Assembly (NCBI GenBank): GCA_018266935.1
Contig: JAFDZL010000457.1
Coordinates: 1-45,442, forward strand
Reading direction: 5' to 3'
Length of the DNA stretch: 45,442 bases
Origin: Bacteroidota bacterium
Lineage (GTDB): Bacteria; Bacteroidota; Bacteroidia; Sphingobacteriales; Sphingobacteriaceae
In this document: positions 1-8,513 of the stretch, in pieces
How positions within the stretch are numbered: the stretch's first letter is position 1
Layout: each line of letters opens with the position of its first letter
The notes under the pieces: model-generated
The model's database searches: none
What the model saw: only the letters and a program-made list of their open reading frames with translations
Told to the model about the DNA's origin: nothing
Made by a program: the position numbers and the translations under genes

Positions 1-2363
1 TGACGTTTAAAAACGTTACGTATCTTGTCAGATCCTTTGCCGGATGCGTCCTCCTCGTAATAACCTCCGTACCCGTAGCCATAGCCATAGCCATAGCCAT
101 AACCATAGCCATATCCATCTTGAAATTTGATCGAATTCAAGATGATATTAAGATTTTTAAACTTTTCATTTCTGTATAAGTTCTCAATCGAATGGATGTA
201 ATTTTTGGCTGTGTAATTGTGCCTTACAATAAACATCGTCGCATCGGCATAAGTACCCAGTATTTGAGCATCGGTAACCAGACCGATAGGAGGCGCATCG
301 AGAATAATATAATCAAACTGCTTTTTAAGGTCCTGAATCAAGCGTCCGAGGTGTCCGTTACCAAGCAACTCTGCAGGGTTTGGTGGAATTGGTCCGCTGG
401 GAATAATGTAATACCCCTTTTGTATAGGTATTTCCATAAGAATGTCTTCGTAATTGACCCGGCCTATTAAATAGGTCGATAAACCCATTGAATTATCAAT
501 ATTTAAAGCTGAGTGCAATTTCGGCTTGCGCAAGTCAAGTTCGAGAATTACTACCTTCTTACCGGACAAGACCAGGCTTGAACCGAGATTCAGGGAAATA
601 AAGGACTTACCTTCACCACTTATACTTGATGTAAAGAGTATAGTTTTTTGATCATCGTTAGGGATAACAAACTGGAGATTTGTTCTGAATGCCCTGATCT
701 GTTCTGCGACGATTGAACGAGGTTTTTCAACAACCAGTAATACATTTTGCGAATCAGAATGCGATATCTCCGCCATGATCGGCACGGTCGTCAATTTCTC
801 TATGTCTGCTTTCCTCGAAATTCTGAAATTCAGCAAGCTTCTGACATAAATAACTGCCATAGGCACTCCTATACCTAAGGCAAGAAACATGGCGTAAACC
901 AACATTTTGACCGGTTTTACCGGTTTTCTGCCGGTATTCGCTTTGTCTATGATCCGGCTGTCTGCAACTCCGGAGGCAAGTGCCATCTGGGTCGCTTCGC
1001 GCTTTTGCAACAGGTACATATACAATGTATCTTTTAAACGTTGCTGCCTCATCACATCAAGCAGGCCACGCTCATGTACCGGCACTCTTTTAATAACTCC
1101 CTCAAAGCTCTTATTTTTTGCATCCAGTTGCTTCTGCGTAATTTCAAGCCCTTGTCTAAGATTCTGTACAGAATTGTCAATAGCTTTTTTCAAACTATTT
1201 ATCTGATCCGAATAAGATCTTACCAACGGGTTGCTTTCAGTAGCAGTTTGTAATAGCGCGATCTTGCGCTGCTGAGCTTCACTTAGCTCTTTTACCAACT
1301 CAAGCAAGGTCACATCGTCAATACCAAGCATCGATGGCAAATTTGCGGAGTTATTATCCGGAGCTTTTAGATAATTTTCAAGATTATTGAGCACAACCAG
1401 CTGAATATTTACTTTATTAAGCTGAATATCGTTATCGCCAACATTTTGCAACAATATCTGCGACTGCGTGCCAATATTTGTTATGGCATTGCTCGATTTA
1501 TATTGTTCGACACTTTTTTCAGAGGTTCCCAACTGACCGGTGAGGCTGTCTAACCTGCTGTCAATAAAATCCAGTGTAGCCCTCGTCACTCTATTTTTGT
1601 CTTGAAGAGCTGCATCATTATACTTTTCAACCAGCATATTTAAAAAATCCATGCCCCTTCTGGGTATGGCGTCTTCCAGCGTGATATCAAGCACTGATGC
1701 CTGTTTGCTCACTGCTTCAACCTTCAATCTTTCGCTATAGCTTGTGATCAGATCCGTAATCTCGTTGAATTTAACAGTCAATACCTCCTTGGCAAGGTCA
1801 TTGGTAACGGGTCTTGGCTCTATTCGAATAACACCGGCCTCTGTCTCAACAGGATAATTCAGTTTCACTCTTTTCCCATTTACTTCAGCTTCCCGGGCGT
1901 TGATCAACCTGATGGTAAGTTTAGTATCGTAAGAAACATCGTTGGGTGTCAATAGCGTTGCTTCAAACGGAACGTCAGCGTATACCTCTTTTTTTCGAAC
2001 CCCTTTGGTAACATAATATGATGTTTCAAGTCTTAGTGCTTTGATCACGTCGCCGAGAATGGTTTTCGATTTTAAGATCTCTATCTCGTTATCAATTATT
2101 TTATCCGAAGTGAAAAGATCAAGGTCCCTGAGAAGGTCGTTTTGATTGTTTAAACCACCTTTGTCATCTTTGATCAACAGGTCGGTTTCTATTTCGTATA
2201 AAGGCGTGGTCAGCTTTATATACAGATATCCAAGTGATAAGAAGAAAATTATTGAAAATACGATCCATTTCCAATGCCGCAGGTAGGTAAACAGCGTCTC
2301 GCGGAGATCCTGCACATTATGATCGGCCCTGTCAAAATCGTTTATATTTTCACTTGCATTCAT
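1..2363 (-). CDS. wzc: Wzc/GumC-type polysaccharide co-polymerase with tyrosine autokinase (3' end cut by window)
   Basis: Inner-membrane protein expected to control chain length and export of capsule or exopolysaccharide together with Wza. An open frame of about 787 codons starts at an ATG at 2363 and is still open at base 1. The N-terminus has a membrane helix around residues 31-49, then a Wzz-like and long coiled-coil periplasmic region. A second helix lies around residues 488-508, and the cytoplasmic kinase domain follows. Walker A reads SGEGKS (about 582-587), Walker A' reads ELDLRKP (about 608-614) and Walker B reads YIILDAPP (about 683-692). The visible tail carries a Gly-Tyr alternating tract (bases about 77-118), the tyrosine cluster that BY-kinases autophosphorylate. 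It follows the Wza gene after 35 bases, so both are probably one transcript. Wza-Wzc pairing and motifs make the family call secure; the polymer is unknown. Confidence 0.93.
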   Translation of the reverse strand, partial: MNASENINDFDRADHNVQDLRETLFTYLRHWKWIVFSIIFFLSLGYLYIKLTTPLYEIETDLLIKDDKGGLNNQNDLLRDLDLFTSDKIIDNEIEILKSKTILGDVIKALRLETSYYVTKGVRKKEVYADVPFEATLLTPNDVSYDTKLTIRLINAREAEVNGKRVKLNYPVETEAGVIRIEPRPVTNDLAKEVLTVKFNEITDLITSYSERLKVEAVSKQASVLDITLEDAIPRRGMDFLNMLVEKYNDAALQDKNRVTRATLDFIDSRLDSLTGQLGTSEKSVEQYKSSNAITNIGTQSQILLQNVGDNDIQLNKVNIQLVVLNNLENYLKAPDNNSANLPSMLGIDDVTLLELVKELSEAQQRKIALLQTATESNPLVRSYSDQINSLKKAIDNSVQNLRQGLEITQKQLDAKNKSFEGVIKRVPVHERGLLDVMRQQRLKDTLYMYLLQKREATQMALASGVADSRIIDKANTGRKPVKPVKMLVYAMFLALGIGVPMAVIYVRSLLNFRISRKADIEKLTTVPIMAEISHSDSQNVLLVVEKPRSIVAEQIRAFRTNLQFVIPNDDQKTILFTSSISGEGKSFISLNLGSSLVLSGKKVVILELDLRKPKLHSALNIDNSMGLSTYLIGRVNYEDILMEIPIQKGYYIIPSGPIPPNPAELLGNGHLGRLIQDLKKQFDYIILDAPPIGLVTDAQILGTYADATMFIVRHNYTAKNYIHSIENLYRNEKFKNLNIILNSIKFQDGYGYGYGYGYGYGYGYGGYYEEDASGKGSDKIRNVFKR

Positions 2364-2398
2364 CTGCTTAGAGTAATAAAATAAAAGAAAAGCTACAT

Positions 2399-3244
2399 CT
2401 ATCTCTTGCTATAGACAAATATGATCGACAAAAACGATAACGCGCTCAACACGACCGGAAGTATCTGATAAACTTTGTCGGTTTGAGCAATTCGTCCTTT
2501 GCTGGGCTCAACATATACTACATCATTCGCATGCAAATAGTAATATGGAGTATTGAAAAGATCCCGGCTGTTGAGGTTCACTCTTCCAAATTCTTTCTTT
2601 CCATTTACATCGCGGATAACCAATACATTATCCCTCTTACCAAAAATCGTCATATCGCCCGCAAGACCAAGTGCTTCAGGCAATGTAATGGTTTCGTTAG
2701 GTATCACATATACTGAAGGGTGCATTACCTCACCCAATACTGATATTTTGTAATTCAGGAACCGGACGGTAACAGTTGGCTCTTTAAGATACTTTGCAAC
2801 CTTAGCCTTTATGACGTCCTTAGCTTCGATGGTGGTGAGGCCCACCACTTTAACGATGCCAACCAACGGTATTTCGATATTCCCATCTGCGTCGACTAAA
2901 GAACCCGGAGCAGCGGCTTGGACCAATGAAGGCATTGTTACACTGGCGCTTGTGGCGCTGTTACCGCTGCTTGGCGTTGCGGATGTTGCAACATTGTCGC
3001 CGGTGACAGGCAAAGTGGAATAAGGATTAAAAAAACTGCTGGCCAGTGGGTTCAACGAACCGATTTTTATGTCCAGTATATCGCCCGGCTGTATTTTGGG
3101 AATATAGGCTTGTGCCACCGCCAGCGTATCCGACTGGTTAAGCGCTTTCTGAAAATAGGCTATTTGTTTTTGCTGAACGCATGAAGACAAACAGAAAATT
3201 GCAACAAAGGGGATTAAAATGTTTCGGTATAGTGTTTTTTTCAT
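2399..3244 (-). CDS. wza: Polysaccharide export outer-membrane lipoprotein (Wza/BexD family)
   Basis: 281-residue outer-membrane export protein, expected to form the channel for exopolysaccharide with Wzc as inner-membrane partner. The lipoprotein signal ends in the lipobox LSSC (Cys22). A Poly_export domain follows (PKIQPGDILDIKIGSL, about residues 50-65), with an insertion rich in Ser/Ala/Thr (about 85-110), then SLBB-type segments (VLGEVMHPSVYVIPN and later). The last 25 residues are a hydrophobic helix ending in YSKR, as in Bacteroidota Wza proteins. It is the first gene of the wza-wzc unit, preceded by a candidate -7 box. Confidence 0.93.
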   Translation of the reverse strand: MKKTLYRNILIPFVAIFCLSSCVQQKQIAYFQKALNQSDTLAVAQAYIPKIQPGDILDIKIGSLNPLASSFFNPYSTLPVTGDNVATSATPSSGNSATSASVTMPSLVQAAAPGSLVDADGNIEIPLVGIVKVVGLTTIEAKDVIKAKVAKYLKEPTVTVRFLNYKISVLGEVMHPSVYVIPNETITLPEALGLAGDMTIFGKRDNVLVIRDVNGKKEFGRVNLNSRDLFNTPYYYLHANDVVYVEPSKGRIAQTDKVYQILPVVLSALSFLSIIFVYSKR

Positions 3245-3289
3245 AGATCGGGTTTCCGGTCCTTCCTAAGCCCTTGAATTTAATGGGGG

Positions 3290-3297
3290 CAAAAATA
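3290..3297 (-). promoter_or_regulatory. Candidate Bacteroidota -7 box for wza-wzc
   Basis: Read on the minus strand the sequence is TATTTTTG, matching the Bacteroidota sigma-factor -7 consensus TAnnTTTG. It lies 46 bases before the wza start codon. No clear -33 TTG is present at the usual 19-20 base spacing, so this rests on the -7 element alone. Confidence 0.4.
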
Positions 3298-3370
3298 GAT
3301 TTTTTTGTTTAAATATAAAGTATAACGTTTTGTAGCTTTCGGTCTTTAATTTAACCATTATTTTAAATAG

Positions 3371-3772
3371 TTAGTCTGTATCGTTAAAAAAATTTTCTTT
3401 CATGTCGTCAATTTCGCGGCGTTCCCGTTTTGTGGGCCTGCCGGCGCCTCTTTCCCTTTTAAGTACAGGGGCGTGAAACATGGTTTTGTATTGAATGGTA
3501 TGCTCCACAGGCGTTTCATCTGCAAAGAAATTCACTACGCTTTTGGCGTCCATCCTGTTCTCAAGTAAACCGGTCACCCTGATCACTTTGCGCTCGATAC
3601 CTTTGGAAACCTGGTACACCTCTCCCACTTTTACCTCGTGCGACGGTTTGATATTCTGGCCGTCCAGCTTCACCCTGCCGGCTTTGCAGGCGTCAGCAGC
3701 CAGCGTGCGCGTCTTGAAAATACGTATCGCCCACAGGTATTTGTCTATTCTTAGTTTTTCTTTTTCAGGCAC
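3371..3772 (-). CDS. S4-domain RNA-binding protein (HslR/Hsp15 family)
   Basis: Small basic RNA-binding protein of the Hsp15 type; in E. coli Hsp15 rescues stalled 50S subunits carrying nascent chains. An S4 domain occupies the first 65 residues (LRIDKYLWAIRIFKTRTLA, then AGRVKLDGQNIKPSHEVKVG). The tail is charged and ends RPTKRERREIDDMKENFF. I prefer a GTG start at 3772 (VPEKEKLRIDKY), giving 133 residues. The ATG at 3829 would add 19 cysteine-rich residues that do not belong to the family. It is divergent from dapD, with about 100 bases between the starts. Function in this organism is inferred from the family. Confidence 0.82.
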   Translation of the reverse strand: MPEKEKLRIDKYLWAIRIFKTRTLAADACKAGRVKLDGQNIKPSHEVKVGEVYQVSKGIERKVIRVTGLLENRMDAKSVVNFFADETPVEHTIQYKTMFHAPVLKRERGAGRPTKRERREIDDMKENFFNDTD

Positions 3773-3878
3773 GTTAGACTGCAATTTACATGGACACGAC
3801 AATATTAAGCATGGGCAAATGATCCGCAAACAAATTTCCTCTAAAAATCCTTTACTTTGTCAGAAATTTCACACAACA

Positions 3879-4694
3879 ATGCAAAATCTAAAGAAACTGA
3901 TCGAGGAAGCCTGGGAGGACCGCACCCTGCTGGGAAACCACGATTATACCACTGCTATTGAAACCGTAATACAGCGACTGGATAAAGGCGAACTTCGCGT
4001 AGCCGAGCCCATAGGCAACCGCTGGCATACGAACGATTGGGTAAAAAAAGCCGTGATACTCTATTTCCCGATAAGGGAAATGAAAGAAATAGAATTGGGC
4101 CCTTTTGTTTTTCACGACAAAATGAAGCTGAAGACCGATTATAAGAAAAACGGTGTACGCGTAGTACCGCATGCGGTGGCCCGCTACGGCGCATACCTGG
4201 CAAAGGGCGTTATCCTGATGCCATCTTATGTGAACATCGGCGCTTATGTGGATGAAGGCACGATGGTGGACACCTGGGCCACCGTAGGTTCGTGCGCGCA
4301 GGTGGGCAAACACTGTCACCTGAGCGGCGGCGTAGGCATCGGAGGTGTTTTAGAACCCGTGCAGGCAGCGCCTGTTATTATCGAGGATAACTGTTTCCTT
4401 GGTTCACGCGCCATCGTAGTCGAAGGTGTTCACCTGGAAAAAGAAGTGGTCCTTGGCGCGAACGTCGTGCTGACCGCTTCGACCAAGATCATAGACGTTA
4501 CCGGCGAGCGGCCGGTTGAATATAAGGGCCACGTCCCTGAACGTTCGGTAGTAATACCCGGCTCATATTCCAAGAAATTCCCGGCCGGCGAATACCAGGT
4601 ACCTTGCGCGCTGATCATTGGCAAACGCAAGGAGTCAACCGATAAAAAGACTTCGCTGAACGATGCGTTGAGGGATAATAGCGTGGCTGTATAA
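3879..4694 (+). CDS. dapD: 2,3,4,5-tetrahydropyridine-2,6-dicarboxylate N-succinyltransferase
   Basis: Cytoplasmic enzyme of the succinylase branch of lysine and diaminopimelate synthesis: succinyl-CoA plus tetrahydrodipicolinate gives N-succinyl-2-amino-6-ketopimelate. The 271 residues are close to the usual 274. The start is the ATG at 3879 (MQNLKKLIEEAWEDR); the open frame extends far upstream but that part is antisense to the S4 gene. The N-terminal helical domain is followed by the left-handed beta-helix with hexapeptide repeats (about residues 100-230), including GAYVDEGTMVDTWATVGSCAQ and SGGVGIGGVLEP, then the C-terminal ALIIGKR strand. Followed by a 7-bp word inverted repeat. Confidence 0.96.
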   Translation: MQNLKKLIEEAWEDRTLLGNHDYTTAIETVIQRLDKGELRVAEPIGNRWHTNDWVKKAVILYFPIREMKEIELGPFVFHDKMKLKTDYKKNGVRVVPHAVARYGAYLAKGVILMPSYVNIGAYVDEGTMVDTWATVGSCAQVGKHCHLSGGVGIGGVLEPVQAAPVIIEDNCFLGSRAIVVEGVHLEKEVVLGANVVLTASTKIIDVTGERPVEYKGHVPERSVVIPGSYSKKFPAGEYQVPCALIIGKRKESTDKKTSLNDALRDNSVAV

Positions 4695-4702
4695 TCAGAC
4701 GT

Positions 4703-4778
4703 GAGATTTGAGATATGAGATCTGAGACTGATTGCATAACAGATCAAATAATCTCAAATCTCATATCTCAAATCTCTA
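4703..4778. repeat. Intergenic inverted repeat made of 7-bp words
   Basis: The left arm (4703-4726) and right arm (4753-4776) are 24 bases each and are reverse complements with one mismatch. Each arm is a degenerate tandem array of 7-bp words, GAGATTT/GAGATAT/GAGATCT on the left and ATCTCAA/ATCTCAT on the right, with a 26-base centre. It ends three bases before the next start codon. It could act as the dapD terminator, although there is no long T-run, or as a hairpin in the leader of the next gene. Confidence 0.85.
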
Positions 4779-4781
4779 TTA

Positions 4782-5768
4782 ATGAATATCCTGGTAAGAC
4801 TGCCCAACTGGCTTGGCGATGTAGTGATGAGTACCGCCTTTGTTCACGCGGTAAAGCAGAGTTACCCGAACGCGCAACTTGATGTTATAATCAAAAAAGA
4901 GCTGGGCGGAATTGCGGAATTGATACCCGGACTGAATCAGATCCATCTTTTTTCAAAAAAAGACTGTAACGGTCTGACTGGTGTTTACCGCTTCGGCAAA
5001 ATGCTTCGGCCCGAAAAATATGACCTTTTCTTTTGCCTGCCCGATTCGCTGTCGTCGGCCGTGATGGGCTGGGCGACCCATGCTAAAAAACGGGCTGGTT
5101 TTGGCAAGGAAGGACGATTCTTTTTACTGACAAATAATTATAAAAAACCTGCGAACCTGCATCGCGTTGACGAATACCTTTCACTTTTGGAGCGGTTCAC
5201 CGGCAAAAAAATAGAAGATCGAAAGGTGAAGCTTGAAATAAAAGAAAAGATTAAACGCGAGGATGTCGTAATGCTCAATTTCAATTCGGAGGCCATCTCA
5301 AGGCGCATGCCTGCTGATAAGGCTAAATCGTTGATCAACATACTGACGCGCACCTTCCGTACTACGCGCTTTGCCCTGGTAGGTTCACCAAAGGAAAAGG
5401 AATATATCGATGAACTGCTGGCTGCTGCCGAACATAGCAACCGGCTCGATAATTACGCCGGACAAACCAGTCTGGCCGAACTTTGCAGGCTGATGGGCAC
5501 GGCCAAAGCGGTGCTAACTACCGATTCTGGTCCGGCGCACCTGGCAAATGCACTAGGCATCCCGACGGTAGTTTTATTTGGTGCAGGGAACGAAAATAAT
5601 ACGGCGCCTTACAACAAGGATCTTTTAAATGTTATCCGTGCCGGCAAACTGGACTGTGAACCCTGCGTACGCAACACCTGTAAGCTTTACGGTCTGCCGA
5701 AGTGCATGCAGCTGATAGACGAGATCGAAATCATTAACGCTTTAAATTTTTATCTGAAATATGCTTAG
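4782..5768 (+). CDS. Glycosyltransferase family 9 protein (ADP-heptose:LPS heptosyltransferase-like)
   Basis: 328-residue GT-B glycosyltransferase resembling WaaF/RfaF, which transfers heptose from ADP-heptose to the lipopolysaccharide inner core. The N-terminus NILVRLPNWLGDVVMSTAFVHA is the usual GT9 opening. The donor-site region reads VLTTDSGPAHLANALGIPTVVLFG (about residues 245-270). A Cys-rich stretch near the end (CEPCVRNTCKLYGLPKCM) is common in Bacteroidota members. The gene overlaps the following tsaC-like gene by 8 bases, so the two are translationally coupled. Sugar and acceptor cannot be read from sequence. Confidence 0.88.
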   Translation: MNILVRLPNWLGDVVMSTAFVHAVKQSYPNAQLDVIIKKELGGIAELIPGLNQIHLFSKKDCNGLTGVYRFGKMLRPEKYDLFFCLPDSLSSAVMGWATHAKKRAGFGKEGRFFLLTNNYKKPANLHRVDEYLSLLERFTGKKIEDRKVKLEIKEKIKREDVVMLNFNSEAISRRMPADKAKSLINILTRTFRTTRFALVGSPKEKEYIDELLAAAEHSNRLDNYAGQTSLAELCRLMGTAKAVLTTDSGPAHLANALGIPTVVLFGAGNENNTAPYNKDLLNVIRAGKLDCEPCVRNTCKLYGLPKCMQLIDEIEIINALNFYLKYA

Positions 5769-6327
5769 GGACGAAGTAGCCAAAGCTCTGAAAGTTGTAA
5801 AGGAAGGCGGCATCATCCTCTATCCTACCGATACCATCTGGGGTATTGGATGCGACGCCACGAACACTGATGCCGTAAAGAAAATATTTAAGCTGAAACA
5901 GCGTGATGAGGCCAAAAGCATGATCATCCTGCTCGATACCGAAAACAAGCTGGAAAGCTATGTGCGTGAAGTTCCCGCCATAGCCTACGACCTGATGGAA
6001 TATGCCGAAAACCCGCTTACGCTGGTGATGCCCGGGGCAAGGAATATTTCACCCGCGCTTATCAGCGAGGATGGCAGCGTCGGGATCAGGGTAGCCAAAC
6101 ACGAATTTTGTCAGCAATTGATACAGCGCCTGCGGAAGCCGTTGGTTTCCACATCAGCTAACATCAGCGGCAAGCCCTCGCCGCAGAATTTCGGGCAGAT
6201 CGACCAGGAAATTATCGACGAAGTTGATTACGTCGTCGATCTTGAACAGCATAACATGGAACTTAAAAGACCCTCGACCATCATGCGCCTGCAGCCCGAC
6301 GGACGCTTTGAATTCCTGCGCCGGTGA
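5761..6327 (+). CDS. tsaC: L-threonylcarbamoyladenylate synthase (Sua5/YciO/YrdC family)
   Basis: 188-residue YrdC-domain protein, short form without a Sua5 C-terminal domain. The family makes threonylcarbamoyl-AMP from threonine, bicarbonate and ATP for the t6A37 modification of ANN-decoding tRNAs. Visible motifs are KEGGIILYPTDTIWGIGCDA (about residues 15-34), IFKLKQRDEAKSMIIL, and the RKPLVSTSANISGKPSPQN motif (about 127-145). The start codon ATGC overlaps the end of the GT9 gene. YciO-type paralogues with unclear activity belong to the same family, so the enzyme name is slightly less sure than the family. Confidence 0.9.
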   Translation: MLRDEVAKALKVVKEGGIILYPTDTIWGIGCDATNTDAVKKIFKLKQRDEAKSMIILLDTENKLESYVREVPAIAYDLMEYAENPLTLVMPGARNISPALISEDGSVGIRVAKHEFCQQLIQRLRKPLVSTSANISGKPSPQNFGQIDQEIIDEVDYVVDLEQHNMELKRPSTIMRLQPDGRFEFLRR

Positions 6328-6379
6328 TTTTTTATGTTTTAGCCACAGTATTTCCGATTTTTGTACCGCGTTAACGAAT

Positions 6380-7792
6380 ATGAAGCAGCACCTGCAGCAC
6401 CCGCTATTTAACATTATCTCGAAGACATCGGCTGAAATGGATATCCAGGCCTATGTCATAGGTGGGTTTGTACGCGACCTGCTGCTAAACCGCCCATCTA
6501 AGGATATCGATATAGTCGTGATCGGCAACGGCATCCAATTCGCCGAAAATGTTGCCAGAAAGCTTAGGGTGAAGCTGGCTGTATTCAAAAATTTTGGCAC
6601 GGCGCACCTCAAATACCAGGATATAGAAGTGGAGTTTGTCGGTGCGCGCAGGGAATCCTATCGAGCGCACTCGCGGAAACCGATTGTTGAGGATGGAACG
6701 CTGGAAGATGACCAGAAGCGCCGCGATTTCACTATCAACGCACTGGCTATTGCTTTACATCCGGCAAAGCATAGCGAACTGCTTGATCCATTCGATGGCG
6801 TTGCCGATCTGCAACGCAAGCTGATCCGCACACCGTTAAACCCGGTGGAAACTTTCTCTGACGACCCACTGCGTATGCTGCGGGCGGTCAGGTTTGCATC
6901 GCAGCTGGACTTTACCATTGATCCGGCCGTACTGGAAGCGATCCGGGCCAACGTCGAACGTATGTCTATCGTCTCGCAGGAAAGGATCACGGACGAGCTG
7001 AATAAGATCGTTCTTTCACCAAAACCTTCTATTGGCTTTAAATACCTGTTCGACACCGGCTTGTTGAAAAAAATATTTCCGCTAATGGCCAACCTGCACG
7101 GCGTGGATTATAAGGATGGTAAAGGACATAAAGATAACTTTTACCATACGCTGCAGGTTTTGGATAATATTTCTGAAACGACCAGCGACTTGTGGCTGCG
7201 CTGGGCCGCCATCCTGCACGATATTGCCAAACCGGCTACCAAGCGTTACGAACCGGGTCGTGGCTGGACCTTTCACGGCCACGAGGACAAAGGCGCGCGC
7301 ATGGTACCGAAGATATTTGCTGAACTGAAGCTGCCACTGAACGAGAAAATGAAGTTCGTGCAAAAAATGGTGCAGCTACATTTGCGGCCGATCGTATTGG
7401 CGCAGGAAATCGTTACGGATTCGGCCGTCCGCCGCTTATTGTTTGATGCCGGTGATGACATAGATTCGCTGATGCTGTTGTGTAAAGCAGACATCACAAC
7501 GAAAAATGAATACAAGGTCAAAAAATACCGCAATAATTTCGAGTTGGTTCAGCAAAAATTAAAAGATGTTGAAGAACGCGACAGGATGCGCAACTGGCAG
7601 CCGCCTGTTACAGGCAACGATATTATGCACCTATTTGGCTTAAAAGAGGGCCGGGAAGTGGGCATTATTAAAAACCAGATACGCGAAGCGATACTGGAAG
7701 GAGAAATTTCCAACTCCCGTGAAGCGGCAATTGACTACACAATCAAAAAAGGCGAAGAAATTGGCTTAAAAGTTGTGGCGAACATTATTTAA
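6380..7792 (+). CDS. CCA tRNA nucleotidyltransferase / poly(A) polymerase family with HD domain
   Basis: Class II nucleotidyltransferase expected to add or repair the 3'-CCA end of tRNAs. All tRNA genes in this window lack an encoded CCA, so such an enzyme is needed. I chose the ATG at 6380 (MKQHLQHPLFNII), giving 470 residues; the longer frame upstream overlaps tsaC in another frame. The N-terminal catalytic domain shows GGFVRDLLLNRPSKDIDIVV with the metal-binding DxD (about residues 31-50). The RRDFTINALA motif and the tRNA-binding region (DDPLRMLRAVRFASQL) follow. A C-terminal HD phosphohydrolase domain has HDIAKP and FHGHEDKG (about 281-310). Confidence 0.92.
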   Translation: MKQHLQHPLFNIISKTSAEMDIQAYVIGGFVRDLLLNRPSKDIDIVVIGNGIQFAENVARKLRVKLAVFKNFGTAHLKYQDIEVEFVGARRESYRAHSRKPIVEDGTLEDDQKRRDFTINALAIALHPAKHSELLDPFDGVADLQRKLIRTPLNPVETFSDDPLRMLRAVRFASQLDFTIDPAVLEAIRANVERMSIVSQERITDELNKIVLSPKPSIGFKYLFDTGLLKKIFPLMANLHGVDYKDGKGHKDNFYHTLQVLDNISETTSDLWLRWAAILHDIAKPATKRYEPGRGWTFHGHEDKGARMVPKIFAELKLPLNEKMKFVQKMVQLHLRPIVLAQEIVTDSAVRRLLFDAGDDIDSLMLLCKADITTKNEYKVKKYRNNFELVQQKLKDVEERDRMRNWQPPVTGNDIMHLFGLKEGREVGIIKNQIREAILEGEISNSREAAIDYTIKKGEEIGLKVVANII

Positions 7793-7803
7793 AATTTAAA
7801 ATA

Positions 7804-7811
7804 TATTTTTG
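7804..7811 (+). promoter_or_regulatory. Candidate -7 box before the pRiA4b-like gene
   Basis: TATTTTTG matches TAnnTTTG and lies 22 bases before the ATG at 7834. It follows the stop of the CCA-adding gene by 11 bases. No TTG at the proper upstream spacing is seen. It may separate the pRiA4b-like/miaA pair from the upstream genes. Confidence 0.4.
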
Positions 7812-7833
7812 CAAAAATCTACGATATACTAAG

Positions 7834-8502
7834 ATGGCACTATACAGATTCAGGGTTTCTTTTGAGGATTATGATGAAGTGGTAAGAGAGATCGACATCA
7901 AATCCAACCAAACGTTCGAGGACCTTCATAGGGCAATACACGGCGCCATAGGCTATAATTGTGAATACCCCTCATCTTTCTATATCAGCAATGATCAGTG
8001 GATAAAGGGCGAAGAAATTACTTTCATGCCTAATCAACGCCGTATAGACCGTGGTGTGGCGCTGATGGACAAAGTAAAACTAAGCAGTCGCATTGATGAT
8101 CCGCACCAAAAATTCTACTATACCTTTAATTTCGACCGTCCATTCGATTTTCATGTCGAGTTGTTAAAGATCATCCTGGATGAAAACCCTTTAACCTCTT
8201 ATCCTGCCGTCGTAAGGTCGGTAGGCGAACCGCCAAAACAATTCGGCAATGTCTTCAATCCGAGTGCGCTTCCGCCAGCCGGCGAAGAGGAATTCGACTT
8301 CCTGGAGGAAGAAGAATTTACCGGGGAGGATGCCGACGAGGGCTTCACCGAGGTGGCCGACGCAGATGAACTGGGCGAGCATGAGGAAGAAGCAGCATCT
8401 GAAGAAGAGGAGGAGGACGACGAATTCGGCAACGAGTTTTCGGATAACGAAGGTTTTGAAGATGAGGGCCACGGTCGTTCCGGGCACGACGACTACGATT
8501 AA
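7834..8502 (+). CDS. Plasmid pRiA4b ORF-3 family protein with acidic C-terminal tail
   Basis: 222 residues. The first 150 match the pRiA4b ORF-3 (TnpR-like) family: MALYRFRVSFEDYDEVVREI, the TFEDLHRAIHGAIGYNCEY segment and YYTFNFDRPFDFHVELLKI. The function of this family is unknown, despite its names derived from plasmid and transposon contexts. From about residue 150 the protein becomes an intrinsically disordered acidic tail dominated by Glu and Asp. It lies 11 bases before miaA and is probably cotranscribed. A role in protein or nucleic-acid binding would be guesswork. Confidence 0.85.
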   Translation: MALYRFRVSFEDYDEVVREIDIKSNQTFEDLHRAIHGAIGYNCEYPSSFYISNDQWIKGEEITFMPNQRRIDRGVALMDKVKLSSRIDDPHQKFYYTFNFDRPFDFHVELLKIILDENPLTSYPAVVRSVGEPPKQFGNVFNPSALPPAGEEEFDFLEEEEFTGEDADEGFTEVADADELGEHEEEAASEEEEEDDEFGNEFSDNEGFEDEGHGRSGHDDYD

Positions 8503-8513
8503 GCCGCAGGCTT

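Noticed and set aside
77..118. Possible intergenic microsatellite or CRISPR-like repeat
   Set aside because: The 6-bp repeat is in frame inside the wzc gene and encodes the expected tyrosine cluster.
3495..3878. Upstream extension of the dapD reading frame by 128 codons
   Set aside because: The extra part is antisense to the S4-domain gene and unlike any DapD; the ATG at 3879 gives the normal family length.
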